From assembly GCF_001456115.1 (NCBI RefSeq), contig NZ_CP013264.1:62001-126000 (forward strand): DNA of 64,000 nt, written 5' to 3'. A program made the position numbers and the translations under genes. The stretch comes from Sphingobium baderi. Lineage in GTDB: Bacteria; Pseudomonadota; Alphaproteobacteria; Sphingomonadales; Sphingomonadaceae. Below, one piece after another: positions 1 through 8,579 of this stretch (its first letter is position 1; every line of letters begins with the position of its first letter). The notes under the pieces are model-generated. The model ran no database searches. It was not told the origin of the DNA and saw only the letters and a list, made by a program, of their open reading frames with translations.

Positions 1-40
1 CCATCGCCACGGCTTTATTCCGATTCCTGCGCCGTCCCAT
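1..40 (-). CDS. Possible 5' end of a gene running off the left edge
   Basis: An ATG on the minus strand at 40 opens a frame that stays open to the window edge (13 codons, Arg/Asn/Lys-rich start). A GGAAGG ribosome-binding site lies about 8 bases upstream, and the glycosyltransferase stop is only 16 bases before the ATG. This would make it the next gene of the same leftward operon. Too little is visible to name a product, and the call rests only on the start signal and spacing. Confidence 0.3.
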   Translation of the reverse strand, partial: MGRRRNRNKAVAM

Positions 41-56
41 TTTCAGAACCTTCCGT

Positions 57-1295
57 TCATGCCGCCGCCCGCGCATCGGATGCGGCGGATGCCAGCAGGC
101 CCCGATAGACAGGTTCATAGCGCAGGATGTTTGACGCCCAGTTGCGTTCGCCCTCCACAAAGGCACGCGCGGTCGCACGCCGTTCGTCCCAGAACTGCCG
201 GTCGGCAAACATGCCGGCCAGCGCGGTGGCGATAGCTGCCGGATCGTCGGGCGCGAACAGGGTGCCGGTGACGCCATCCTCGATCAATTCGCGATGACCG
301 CCGACGCTGGACGCGGCGACAAGCCTGCCCTGTGCCATGGCTTCCAGCGGCTTGAGGGGGGTCACCAGATCGGTAAGCCGCATCGCCTTTCGCGGATAGG
401 CAAGAACATCGATCTGTGCATAGTAATCCTCGACCTGTGCATGCGGCACACGGCCCACGAACAGGATGTGATCGGCAAAGGGCGATGCCATTGCCCGGTC
501 CCGCAGCGCCTGTTCGCAAGGCCCTCCCCCTACAAGCAGCAGTTTCGCCCTGGGCCGCGCCCGCACGAGACGGGGCATGGCGGCGATCAGGTCGTCCAGC
601 CCTTCATAATCATAGAAGCTGCCGATGAAGCCAACGACATCCGCGCCCTCCAGACCCAGCTTCCCGGTCAGGGCGGGATCGCGGGCAACGGGCGCGCCAA
701 ACTGGTCCATGTCGACGCCATTGGGCGAAACGATGATCTTTCGTGCATCGATCCCGCGCGCGATCAGGTCCGACCGCAGACCTTCGCAGATCACGGCGAC
801 CGCGTCGGCGTTTCGCACTGCATGGGTTTCGAGTTGGCGGGTCAGCCAATAGCGGGGGCTGCCTTCGGTGCCGGTGCCATTGCCGACCGCGGCATCCTCC
901 CAGAAGGCGCGAATCTCGTAAACGAAAGGGATGCCGTGCCGCCGTGCGATTCGCTGGGCCGCGATGGCGTTAAGCACGGGCGAATGGGCGTGAATGATGT
1001 CCGGGCGCCATTGCCTGACCAACGCATCGATCGCATCGGCATGGGCGGCAATGTCCCGCCATTCGCGCAGCAGGGCATTACCGGTCGCGGCCTCACCGGG
1101 CGTCCGGTGAAAATGCAGCCCATCCACGATTTCCTGTAATGGCCCCGGCGCGCCATGGCGGTGGCCGGTGATTCCCCGCACGTCCCAGCCCTTGCCCATC
1201 TGCGCCCGCAAAATGGCGCGGGTGCGGAACGTATAACCGCTTTGCAACGGCAAGCTGTGGTCGAGCACATGAAGAATACGCGTCGTCATGGCCAT
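57..1295 (-). CDS. Family 4 glycosyltransferase, exosortase-A-locus type
   Basis: A 412-aa GT-B glycosyltransferase. The N-terminal half holds the acceptor-side fold beginning ILHVLDHSLPLQSGYTFR, which resembles the exosortase/PEP-CTERM-associated glycosyltransferase group. The C-terminal half (from about residue 200) has the donor-binding Rossmann fold with GFIGSFYDYEGLDDLI and an EX7E-like motif around PLKPLEAMAQGRLVA. It should transfer a sugar from a nucleotide-sugar donor to a lipid-linked or polysaccharide acceptor at the cytoplasmic membrane face. The start could be this ATG or the one two codons in. It is divergent from the O-ligase-like operon at 1378, which supports a shared exopolysaccharide locus. 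The exosortase itself is not in the window. Confidence 0.85.
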   Translation of the reverse strand: MAMTTRILHVLDHSLPLQSGYTFRTRAILRAQMGKGWDVRGITGHRHGAPGPLQEIVDGLHFHRTPGEAATGNALLREWRDIAAHADAIDALVRQWRPDIIHAHSPVLNAIAAQRIARRHGIPFVYEIRAFWEDAAVGNGTGTEGSPRYWLTRQLETHAVRNADAVAVICEGLRSDLIARGIDARKIIVSPNGVDMDQFGAPVARDPALTGKLGLEGADVVGFIGSFYDYEGLDDLIAAMPRLVRARPRAKLLLVGGGPCEQALRDRAMASPFADHILFVGRVPHAQVEDYYAQIDVLAYPRKAMRLTDLVTPLKPLEAMAQGRLVAASSVGGHRELIEDGVTGTLFAPDDPAAIATALAGMFADRQFWDERRATARAFVEGERNWASNILRYEPVYRGLLASAASDARAAA

Positions 1296-1377
1296 TTCTC
1301 TGCCAGAAATTGTTTAACGGCCCGTCAACTCTGCCGCGCTAGGACAATCCCGTGCGTAGCGGAGCCTTCAACCCACG

Positions 1378-1500
1378 ATGATCGACACCCTATCCCTGCT
1401 GATCAGCCATGGCGTGATCCTGCTCGCCGCCTTCCGGCTGCTGTCGCGCCCGGATCTGGACCGCGATCCCGAAGCAAAGGGGCCGTCCGGCGATGCGTGA
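1378..1500 (+). CDS. 40-aa hydrophobic small protein ahead of the O-ligase-like gene
   Basis: A short frame of 40 codons starts at ATG 1378 and ends TGA 1500, overlapping the next gene by 8 bases (ATGCGTGA). The protein begins MIDTLSLLISHGVILLAAFR, so one short membrane-seeking segment is followed by a charged tail (RPDLDRDPEAKGPSGDA). The tight overlap suggests translational coupling with the O-ligase-like gene. Codon use looks like its neighbours. The function is unknown. A small membrane accessory protein of the polysaccharide pathway is an inference from context. Confidence 0.6.
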   Translation: MIDTLSLLISHGVILLAAFRLLSRPDLDRDPEAKGPSGDA

Positions 1501-2839
1501 CCTGTTCTTCATTGCTTTTCTGGGACTTTTTTTCCTGCTGGGCTTCCGGCGGCCGTTCCTGCTGATCGCGGTCTATGCCTATATCGACATCGTTTCGCCC
1601 CAGCGTCTTTGCTATTTCCTGCTCAACAGCATCCCGATTTCAGCCATCGCCTTTCTATTGGCGACCGGCGCGTGGCTGCTGGTGGACGACAAGAAGGATT
1701 GCCGATTCTCTTTCCGGCAGGTGCTGTTGCTGATCCTGCTTGGCTGGTGCGCCTATACGACCGCGACGGCGGATTTCCCCATTGAAGCGTCCCAAAAATG
1801 GTCCTGGGTGTGGAAGGCGCTGATCTTCGCGGTTTTCCTGCCGGTGACGCTACGCACGAAGCTGCGAATCGAGGCGCTGGCGCTGTTCATGGTGCTCTGC
1901 GCCAGCACGATCATCATAAACGGGGGCATGAAAACCGCGCTGTCGGGCGGCGGCTATGGCGTGCTCAACCTGATGGTCGACAATAATAGCGGCCTGTATG
2001 AAGGCAGCACGATCTCCACGGTGGCGATCGCGATCATCCCGCTGATCTGGTGGCTGGCGCACCACGGCACGATCTTTCCGCCCGACCGGCGCGTCAAGCT
2101 GTTCGCGCTCGCCCTCACCCTGGCTTGCCTTTTGATTCCCATTGGCACCGAAACGCGCACGGGCCTGCTCTGCATCCTGTTGCTGGGCGGAATGGCGCTG
2201 ATGCGCTCCAGGAAAAAGATGGTCTATGGCCCGCTGCTGATGCTCGCGGGGCTGATGGCCATCCCCTTCCTGCCTGCCAGCTTTACCGAACGCATGTCGA
2301 CGATCGAAAATCACCAAAGCGACGAAAGCGCATCGACTCGCGTTGCCGTATGGATGTGGACCATCGACTATGTGAAGGATCATCCAGGCGGCGGCGGCTT
2401 CGACAATTATCTGGCGAACAGCTTCACCTATCTGTCGAGCGGCATTGTGTCCGACAGCGGCGGAAAGCGAGTCGAAACGCGTATCGTGACCGACCGGGGC
2501 CGCGCCTATCACAGCGCCTATTTCGAAATGCTGGGCGAACAGGGCTATTTCGGATTCGCGCTCTGGGCGTTGATCCATATCGTCACCCTGGTCCGCACGG
2601 AAACGATCCGCCGCCGCTATTTGCGCGATACAGAAGCTGGAAACGGCTGGATCGCGCCACTGGCGTTAGCGCTGCAACAGGGACATCTCGTCTACCTGTT
2701 GGGCGCATTGTTCATCGGCATCGCCTACCAACCCTTCATTTTCATGCTGCTGTCGCTGCAAATCGGTCTGGACACCTATCTTTCCCGCCTCCGCAAGAAT
2801 CAGGCGCGGCAACCAATGCTGGCGGGAGTGGTGGCATGA
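1493..2839 (+). CDS. O-antigen-ligase-like membrane protein, exosortase-A system-associated
   Basis: A 448-aa polytopic membrane protein with about ten to twelve predicted hydrophobic segments and a large periplasmic loop (about residues 255-345), the topology of the Wzy/WaaL ligase superfamily. The opening and the region IDIVSPQRLCYFLLNSIP match my recollection of the putative O-glycosylation ligase associated with exosortase A loci. Members are thought to polymerise or transfer glycans at the periplasmic face. The ATG lies inside the stop region of the upstream 40-aa gene, and the ATGA overlap at 2836 couples it to the acyltransferase. The exact acceptor (protein or polysaccharide) cannot be told from sequence. 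Confidence 0.82.
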   Translation: MRDLFFIAFLGLFFLLGFRRPFLLIAVYAYIDIVSPQRLCYFLLNSIPISAIAFLLATGAWLLVDDKKDCRFSFRQVLLLILLGWCAYTTATADFPIEASQKWSWVWKALIFAVFLPVTLRTKLRIEALALFMVLCASTIIINGGMKTALSGGGYGVLNLMVDNNSGLYEGSTISTVAIAIIPLIWWLAHHGTIFPPDRRVKLFALALTLACLLIPIGTETRTGLLCILLLGGMALMRSRKKMVYGPLLMLAGLMAIPFLPASFTERMSTIENHQSDESASTRVAVWMWTIDYVKDHPGGGGFDNYLANSFTYLSSGIVSDSGGKRVETRIVTDRGRAYHSAYFEMLGEQGYFGFALWALIHIVTLVRTETIRRRYLRDTEAGNGWIAPLALALQQGHLVYLLGALFIGIAYQPFIFMLLSLQIGLDTYLSRLRKNQARQPMLAGVVA

Positions 2840-3918
2840 AGGGCGAGTTGCGTAGCCTGACCACCGCACGCGGCCTCGCGGCCTGGCTGGTGGTCTTCTA
2901 TCATATCCGGATCGGCTTGCCCTGGCTGCCAGAACCGTTGATGGCCGTCGCGCGCAAGGGTTATCTTGCCGTCGACTTTTTTTTCCTGCTGTCGGGATTC
3001 GTCATCTATCTGTCGGCCCATCGCGGGCTGCTGCGTGAGGGCGCGGCGGCCGTTCCCGCATTCCTCGCCCGCCGCTTCGCCCGGATCTATCCGCTCTATG
3101 CCGTGATCCTGTCCGGCACTGTCGCCTTCGCCCTGCTCCTGACGCTGACCGGCCGCGACACAGCGGGCTTCCCCTGGGCTGAATTACCGCTGCATGTCGC
3201 GATGATGCAGAATTGGGGGCTGACTTCATCCCTCAGTTGGAATCACCCCGCCTGGTCGATCAGCGCGGAGTTCGCCGCCTATCTGCTTTTCCCGGCGCTG
3301 ATGCTGTGGACACCTGTCAGCCGTGCGCGCCGACCCAATCTGCTGGCGGGCATGATCCTGCTGATCGCCATCCTCTTCCTCTGGCTGCGATGGGATGGAC
3401 AGACGACATTGGGCATGGACATTCCGCGCCACGGCCTCATCCGCTGTCTGACCGAATTCGGCTGCGGCGCGCTGCTCTGCGCTTTCTGGTTGCGCGGGCG
3501 GGATTGCGACAGGCGGGCGCTGCTGCTTTCGCTGGGGGGCGTGGCGCTGTTCTGGGGCCTATGGCTGCTGACGGGCGTGGGCAGCGAGATCTGGGCGTTC
3601 CCGGCGGGCGCCGCCTGCCTGATCCTGATGCTCGCCCACGCATCCAACTTGCGGAAAAATCCGCTCCACTGGCGCCCACTCGTCTATCTGGGCGAGATCA
3701 GCTATGCGACCTATCTCGCCCATTTCATGGCGTGGATCGTCTTCAAGATCATGTTCGTGGAAGACGCCGCGGCCATATCGCCAGTTCTGTTAGCAGCCTT
3801 TCTGTCGCTCCTGTTCCTCCTCTCCATGCTGCTCCACCATGGCGTCGAGAAGCCCGGCCGGCGATGGTTGACACATCCCTTTCCGAACTGGCGGCGCATC
3901 ATGGCGAGCGATCGGTAA
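2836..3918 (+). CDS. Acyltransferase family 3 membrane protein (OafA-like)
   Basis: A 360-aa integral membrane acyltransferase. Family hallmarks are the early Arg-Gly and His motifs (SLTTARGLAAWLVVFYHIR), the conserved GYLAVDFFFLLSGFVI segment and about ten hydrophobic helices. OafA/NodX-type enzymes move acetyl or other acyl groups from the cytoplasm onto extracellular sugars. The start at 2836 is fixed by the ATGA overlap with the O-ligase-like gene. It is the last gene of this three-gene operon and probably decorates the same exopolysaccharide. It is followed after 16 bases by the convergent pfpI-like gene. Confidence 0.88.
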   Translation: MKGELRSLTTARGLAAWLVVFYHIRIGLPWLPEPLMAVARKGYLAVDFFFLLSGFVIYLSAHRGLLREGAAAVPAFLARRFARIYPLYAVILSGTVAFALLLTLTGRDTAGFPWAELPLHVAMMQNWGLTSSLSWNHPAWSISAEFAAYLLFPALMLWTPVSRARRPNLLAGMILLIAILFLWLRWDGQTTLGMDIPRHGLIRCLTEFGCGALLCAFWLRGRDCDRRALLLSLGGVALFWGLWLLTGVGSEIWAFPAGAACLILMLAHASNLRKNPLHWRPLVYLGEISYATYLAHFMAWIVFKIMFVEDAAAISPVLLAAFLSLLFLLSMLLHHGVEKPGRRWLTHPFPNWRRIMASDR

Positions 3919-3934
3919 CCATCCGGGCAAGGCA

Positions 3935-4489
3935 TCAGGCGGCGGCGGTTACGCCTTCGATCACGGCCTTTCTGAATGCGAAGACGAAGGCGGGGATGTC
4001 GGCGGGTTTGCGGCTGGTGATGAGGTTGCCGTCGATCGCGACTTCCTGATCCACCACCTTCGCCCCGGCGTTGGCGAGGTCGGTGCGGACCGAAGGCCAG
4101 GATGTCACTGTCCGGCCGGACACGATGTCCGCCTCCACCAGCAGCCAAGGTCCGTGGCAGATTGCAGCGACCGGTTTTCCCGAATGGACAAAAGCCCGCA
4201 CCAGATCGACCGCCTTTCCGTTGGTACGCAGCCTATCGGGATTGGCGACGCCGCCGGGAAGGATAAGGCCGTCATAATCCTCGACCCGCACATCATCGAG
4301 CGTCAGATCGGGCGTGATGGTGGCGCCTTTTTCATCATGTTTCATGCCCTGAATGGGCTTCTTTTCGGGCGAGGCGAGCTTCACGGTAGCGCGCGCGCCG
4401 ATGAGTTGGTCGCGCGGGTCGAACAATTCCGATTGCTCGAAACCGTCTGTCGCGATGATGAGGATACGTGTCTGATCGATGGCGGGCAT
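3935..4489 (-). CDS. DJ-1/PfpI family protein (type 1 glutamine amidotransferase-like)
   Basis: A 184-aa DJ-1/PfpI protein. The nucleophile elbow AAICHGPW (Cys about residue 105) and a conserved acidic residue in the DGLILPGG region are present. Members of the YhbO/PfpI branch are reported as protein deglycases or stress chaperones; classical PfpI is a peptidase. The frame is open far upstream, but the start at 4489 has an AGGA site 8 bases before it and gives the usual family length. It stands alone between the acyltransferase (convergent) and topoisomerase IB (divergent). A general stress role is inferred. Confidence 0.88.
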   Translation of the reverse strand: MPAIDQTRILIIATDGFEQSELFDPRDQLIGARATVKLASPEKKPIQGMKHDEKGATITPDLTLDDVRVEDYDGLILPGGVANPDRLRTNGKAVDLVRAFVHSGKPVAAICHGPWLLVEADIVSGRTVTSWPSVRTDLANAGAKVVDQEVAIDGNLITSRKPADIPAFVFAFRKAVIEGVTAAA

Positions 4490-4543
4490 GGGACGATCCT
4501 TTTTTGCCTGTGAGAATGAAGCGACAACAATGCTGGCGAGCAT

Positions 4544-5614
4544 GTGTTGCGGAACGAAGCGATGAACGGCGGGTTTGCAGGGATGATAAGGAAGGCCGCC
4601 CCTTCTATGCCCGCACATGCCATTATCCATTCCGACGATAGCCAGCCGGGCATCACCCGCCGGGCATTGAAGCGAGGTTGGGCTTATTTCGGCGTTGACG
4701 GGACGCGCATCACCGACAGGGAGGAGATCGACCGGCTGAACGCCATCGCCATGCCGCCTGCCTATACGAACTGCTGGTTCTGCCTCTCCCCCTATGGCCA
4801 TATCCAGGCGACGGGGCAGGATGCCCGGGGCCGCAAGCAATATCGCTATCACCCCGATTTCCGGGCCGAGCGGGAAGCGGAGAAATATGCCGGATGCCTC
4901 GCCTTCGGCCTTGCTCTGCCGCGCCTGCGCGCCCGGCTGGACACCGATTTGTCCTGCCGCGGGATGCGGAAGGAAAGGACCATCGCCGCCGTGGTGCGCC
5001 TGCTCGACCTTGCCAAGTTGCGCGTGGGGAATGAACATTACGCCACCACCAACAAGAGCTTCGGGGCGACCACCTTGCGCCGCCGCCATGTGGACATGGC
5101 GGGGCATTCGCTGATGCTGCGCTATCGCGCTAAGTCTGGGCTGCTACGCGAAATGACGGTGACAGACCGGCGGCTGTCGCGCTTCTTGCGGAAGCTGCAT
5201 GACCTGCCGGGCCAACATCTGTTCCAATATCTGGACGAAGCGGGGGAAGCGCGGCCGATCACCTCCGGCGACGTCAACGCCTATATCGCCGAAACGATGG
5301 GCGATGCGTTCACCGCCAAGCATTTCCGCACTTGGGGCGCTTCCACCATCGCCTTCGCAGCGCTGTGCGAAGGGCCGGTCTCGCTCAAGCAGATGATCGC
5401 GCCAGTCGCCGAAGCGCTGGGCAATACCCCTGCCATCAGCCGGAAAAGCTATATCCATCCCGCGCTTATCGACTTGTGCAGGAACGGCCAGGACAAATGG
5501 CGTGAAGGGCTTCGCTTGCCGCGCCGGACGCGCTATCTGTCGCGACATGAGCGCGGGTTGATCGCGCTGCTGGAAATGCTGGCGGATAAGGAGCCGCTGC
5601 CTGCGGCGGCCTGA
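4544..5614 (+). CDS. DNA topoisomerase IB (poxvirus-like type)
   Basis: Up to 356 aa. It matches the bacterial type IB topoisomerases that resemble the vaccinia enzyme: an N-terminal domain with PPAYTNCWFCLSPYGHIQATG and GRKQYRYHPDFR, then the catalytic domain with LDLAKLRVGNEHYA, the KHFRTWGAS segment (active-site Arg) and the nucleophilic Tyr in SRKSYIHP (about residue 307). The enzyme relaxes supercoils by transient 3'-phosphotyrosine nicking. Possible starts are 4544, 4562, 4586 and 4607; I keep the first, although residues before MPAHAIIHSDDS may not be translated. It is a monocistronic gene upstream of mscS. Confidence 0.9.
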   Translation: MLRNEAMNGGFAGMIRKAAPSMPAHAIIHSDDSQPGITRRALKRGWAYFGVDGTRITDREEIDRLNAIAMPPAYTNCWFCLSPYGHIQATGQDARGRKQYRYHPDFRAEREAEKYAGCLAFGLALPRLRARLDTDLSCRGMRKERTIAAVVRLLDLAKLRVGNEHYATTNKSFGATTLRRRHVDMAGHSLMLRYRAKSGLLREMTVTDRRLSRFLRKLHDLPGQHLFQYLDEAGEARPITSGDVNAYIAETMGDAFTAKHFRTWGASTIAFAALCEGPVSLKQMIAPVAEALGNTPAISRKSYIHPALIDLCRNGQDKWREGLRLPRRTRYLSRHERGLIALLEMLADKEPLPAAA

Positions 5615-5644
5615 CCTCCTTTACGGCATGAGCGAAGGACAAGC

Positions 5645-6808
5645 ATGGCGGACCAGAAGGATGTGACGATAACCGGGTTGGACGGAAAGCCGCTGAACCT
5701 GCGTAACGACTGGGATCTGATGACGGGATGGGTTTCCGATCACGCCGTCCAGATCATGATCGCGGCGGGCGCGGCCATTGTCATCTATCTGCTGCTGACG
5801 GCGATGCGATCCTTCGGCACCCGGATAAAAGGCAAGCCCGGCGATCATCTGGGGGTATCCAATGTGCTGGGCCGGACCTTTGCCCGCACAACGCAGTTCT
5901 TCATGGTGATGGTCTCCGCCCGGCTGGTGGCCGGCTATGCCGATCCGCCGCCCGCATTTTACAAGACCGTGACCTTTCTTTTCACTATCGCCGCCGTATT
6001 CCAGGTGGCGATCTGGCTGCGCGAAGTCATCCTGGGCCTGATCGAGCGAAAAGCCACAGAGGACGGTCAGGCCGACACGCTCAGCAACGCGATGGCCCTG
6101 ATCCGGGTGCTGGTGACGGTGGCCCTGTTCGCCATCGCAACGGTGGTCGTGCTCGACAATCTGGGCGTCAACGTCACTGGCCTGGTCGCGGGCCTCGGCA
6201 TTGGCGGCATCGCCATCGGTCTGGCCGCGCAGGGCATTTTTTCCGACCTGTTCGCCGCGCTTTCCATCATCTTCGACAAGCCGTTCCGCCGGGGCGAGAT
6301 CATCACCTATGACCAGACGACCGCAAGGGTGGAGCGCATCGGCCTTAAAAGCACGAGATTGCGAGCGGTGTCGGGCGAGCGAAAGGTCATTTCCAACGCG
6401 AACCTGCTGCAAAAGGAAATCACCAGCCTCCAAACCCTGACGCAGCGGCGGGTCCAGTTCCTGATCGGCCTCATTTACCAGACGCCGGAAGACAAGGCCG
6501 AAGCCGTTCCCGCCATGCTGAAGGACATCGTGGAGAAGGAAGGGCATATATTCGTCAATGCGGGGCTGGTCAGCTTTGGCGCGAGTTCCCTGGATTTCGA
6601 GCTGAATTTCGATGTGCCCGACCCGGACAGGCACGATTATTTCCAGTCGCGGCACAAGGTCGGCCTCGCCATCTGGAAGCGTTTCAATGCCGAGGGGATC
6701 GAGTTCGCCTATCCCACGCAGACCAGCTTCACCGCCGCGCCGGATGGAAGAGCGGTGATGCCCTATCCTGATGTTCAGCCGGTGATCCGTGTTGACGGCC
6801 ACTCCTGA
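5645..6808 (+). CDS. Small-conductance mechanosensitive channel family protein (MscS)
   Basis: A 387-aa MscS-family membrane protein. There are four to five hydrophobic helices, the last being the Gly/Ala-rich pore helix LVAGLGIGGIAIGLAAQGIF (about residues 180-200). This leads into the beta domain (SDLFAALSIIFDKPFRRGEII) and the C-terminal mixed domain. The family releases solutes under hypo-osmotic shock. The ATG at 5645 has a GAAGGA site 7 bases upstream. It is longer than E. coli MscS because of extra N-terminal helices, as is common in this subfamily. There is no evident operon partner. Confidence 0.9.
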   Translation: MADQKDVTITGLDGKPLNLRNDWDLMTGWVSDHAVQIMIAAGAAIVIYLLLTAMRSFGTRIKGKPGDHLGVSNVLGRTFARTTQFFMVMVSARLVAGYADPPPAFYKTVTFLFTIAAVFQVAIWLREVILGLIERKATEDGQADTLSNAMALIRVLVTVALFAIATVVVLDNLGVNVTGLVAGLGIGGIAIGLAAQGIFSDLFAALSIIFDKPFRRGEIITYDQTTARVERIGLKSTRLRAVSGERKVISNANLLQKEITSLQTLTQRRVQFLIGLIYQTPEDKAEAVPAMLKDIVEKEGHIFVNAGLVSFGASSLDFELNFDVPDPDRHDYFQSRHKVGLAIWKRFNAEGIEFAYPTQTSFTAAPDGRAVMPYPDVQPVIRVDGHS

Positions 6809-6918
6809 TCCAGGATTCGGCCTGCCGTGAACGGGACTCGCCTCATCCCCAAGGCGTTGCGCGGCAGCGGCGGTCGCCCCTACTGCTCCCCGAAAGCATG
6901 ACAAGCGGGAAGCCGGAT

Positions 6919-7317
6919 ATGAACTTCACGAAAATCCTGACCGGCGCAGCGGCGCTGGTCATCGCCGCCATCGCGCCCGCCGCCCATGCCGAAGGGCTGG
7001 GCGCGGAAGTGAATTACGGGCGCGCGGACGGTCATTGGGGTGCGGAAATCGGCGCGGGCTATGCCATGGGTTTTGGCGGTTTCAGCCTGACGCCGGGCGC
7101 TGGCGTCTATTTCCGCAATGGCGACGAGCGGCTCTATGGCCGGATCGAGGCGGCCTATACGCTGCCCGCTTCCGCCACCATCGGGATCGGCGCGCGTTTC
7201 AGCAGCGACAATACCCGTCCCTATGCAACATTTGCCATGCCGCTGATCCCCAAGCTGCGGGTGAAGGGCAATGTCGGTCCCAAATATTATGCGGTCGGTC
7301 TGACGCTGGGTTACTGA
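6919..7317 (+). CDS. Exported 132-aa protein of unknown function, beta-rich
   Basis: From ATG 6919 the protein has a clear Sec signal peptide (MNFTKILTGAAALVIAAIAP, cleavage likely after AHA). A mature part of about 108 residues follows with alternating Gly/aromatic segments such as GAGYAMGFGGFSLTPGAGVYF and RIEAAYTLPASATIGIGARF. The pattern suggests transmembrane or periplasmic beta strands. It may be a small outer-membrane barrel, but it is short for one. A GGGAAG site supports this start over the in-frame ATG at 6898. The 3' end overlaps the convergent epimerase gene by 7 bases. I do not recognise the family. Confidence 0.7.
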   Translation: MNFTKILTGAAALVIAAIAPAAHAEGLGAEVNYGRADGHWGAEIGAGYAMGFGGFSLTPGAGVYFRNGDERLYGRIEAAYTLPASATIGIGARFSSDNTRPYATFAMPLIPKLRVKGNVGPKYYAVGLTLGY

Positions 7318-8288
7318 CCAAGACCCCACAGCGTTCCGGGGCGCAGCAGGCCGTCCTGAACGCAAAGGCCACCATCCCGATCGCTTGCCAGCAGCAAGGC
7401 GCCGTCCAGATCAATCCAGTCCGCCCCCTGCGCCACCAGCGCGGCGGGCGCGATGCCCAGCGACGTTCCCAGCATACAGCCCACCATGATCCGGAAACCC
7501 CGCGCCCGGGCTTCCCCTGCAAGCGCCAGCGCCTCGGTCAATCCACCCGCCTTATCGAGCTTGATGTTGACCGCATCGAAATCGCCGAGCCGGTCGAGAT
7601 CGGCCCTCGTATGACAACTCTCGTCGGCGCATAGCGGCAGGGACGCGCGGACGCCGGACAAGCGGCCTTCCTGTCCATGCAGCACTGGCTGCTCGACCAT
7701 TTCGACACCCAGCTCAGCCAAGGCCTGCGCCTCGACCGCTATATCCAGCGCGTGCCAGCTTTCATTGGCGTCCACGATCAGGCGAGCAGTCGGCGCCCCC
7801 ATCCGCACGGCGGCAATGCGAGCACGGTCGTCCTCGCCCGTCAGCTTGCATTTGAGCAGGGAGAACCCCCTTGCCACGGCGGCGCGGGCATCGGCCTCCA
7901 TCCGCTCTGGATCATGCAGGCTGATCGTAAAGGCCGTGGGGAACGGCGCGGGTTCCGACAGTCCCGCCAGCTTCCACACAGGCGTCCCCGCCCGTTTCGC
8001 CTCCAGATCCCAAAGCGCGCAATCCAGCGCATTGCGGGCAGCACCCCGCGGCATGGTTTCCAGCAACGCGAGCCGGTCGAGTGGCCCGTCATAGGCGTTG
8101 ATGGCGGCGGCGCAGCCTTCCGCGCTCTCGCCCTCATAATAAATCGCAGTCCCCTCCCCGCGCCCGACCAGCCCATCTCCCTCCACCACGCAGACTATGA
8201 CATCCACCACCGTCTTTGCACCCCGGCTGATGATGAAGGCTCCCGCCACCGGCCAACGTTCGACGGTTGCGGAAAGGATGCGGGTCAT
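7311..8288 (-). CDS. dgcA: Enolase-superfamily epimerase/racemase (N-acetyl-D-Glu racemase DgcA or dipeptide epimerase type)
   Basis: A 325-aa member of the muconate-lactonizing subgroup of the enolase superfamily. It has an N-terminal capping domain, then a barrel with the KCK base motif (LLKCKLTG), metal ligands in IVDANESW, EQP (MVEQPVL) and DES (CADESCH), and the second base in NIKLDKAGG. This is the signature of L-Ala-D/L-Glu epimerases and of the related N-acetyl-D-Glu racemase commonly annotated in sphingomonads. The substrate cannot be decided from motifs. Start 8288 has an AGGA site. It is divergent from rcnB-like 8580 with a 291-base gap. Confidence 0.82.
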   Translation of the reverse strand: MTRILSATVERWPVAGAFIISRGAKTVVDVIVCVVEGDGLVGRGEGTAIYYEGESAEGCAAAINAYDGPLDRLALLETMPRGAARNALDCALWDLEAKRAGTPVWKLAGLSEPAPFPTAFTISLHDPERMEADARAAVARGFSLLKCKLTGEDDRARIAAVRMGAPTARLIVDANESWHALDIAVEAQALAELGVEMVEQPVLHGQEGRLSGVRASLPLCADESCHTRADLDRLGDFDAVNIKLDKAGGLTEALALAGEARARGFRIMVGCMLGTSLGIAPAALVAQGADWIDLDGALLLASDRDGGLCVQDGLLRPGTLWGLGQ

Positions 8289-8579
8289 GCGGTGTTCCTG
8301 CGATGCGAGATGAACGGACGCGCGAATGGTGTCCTTACCACGTTCATAATGGCCCCTCCGCTCTTGTCCAATCACGCTTGATCTGTCGGTTTCATCATGC
8401 CTGCAATCCCTGCCTCCGCAGAAATGACGGAAGCCCCAAAAATGAATGGGCGGGCAGCGCTTTTCCTTGCCGCCGATTCTTTCAAATCGCTGACAGCCCG
8501 GTTCAGCACCGCGACATCGCCTTGCCCGCATAAGGGTGGCACGAGGGGCGCTATGCCCCGTGCAAGGAAAGCAACGACG
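8289..8579. other. 291-base divergent intergenic region with a hairpin next to the rcnB-like ribosome-binding site
   Basis: No gene is supported here. At 8539-8563 there is an inverted repeat: GCAC plus GGGGC pair with GCCCC plus GTGC around a GCTAT loop, with a two-base bulge. It ends directly before the AAGGA site of the rcnB-like gene at 8580. The rest shows no repeat or coding signal. Confidence 0.45.
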
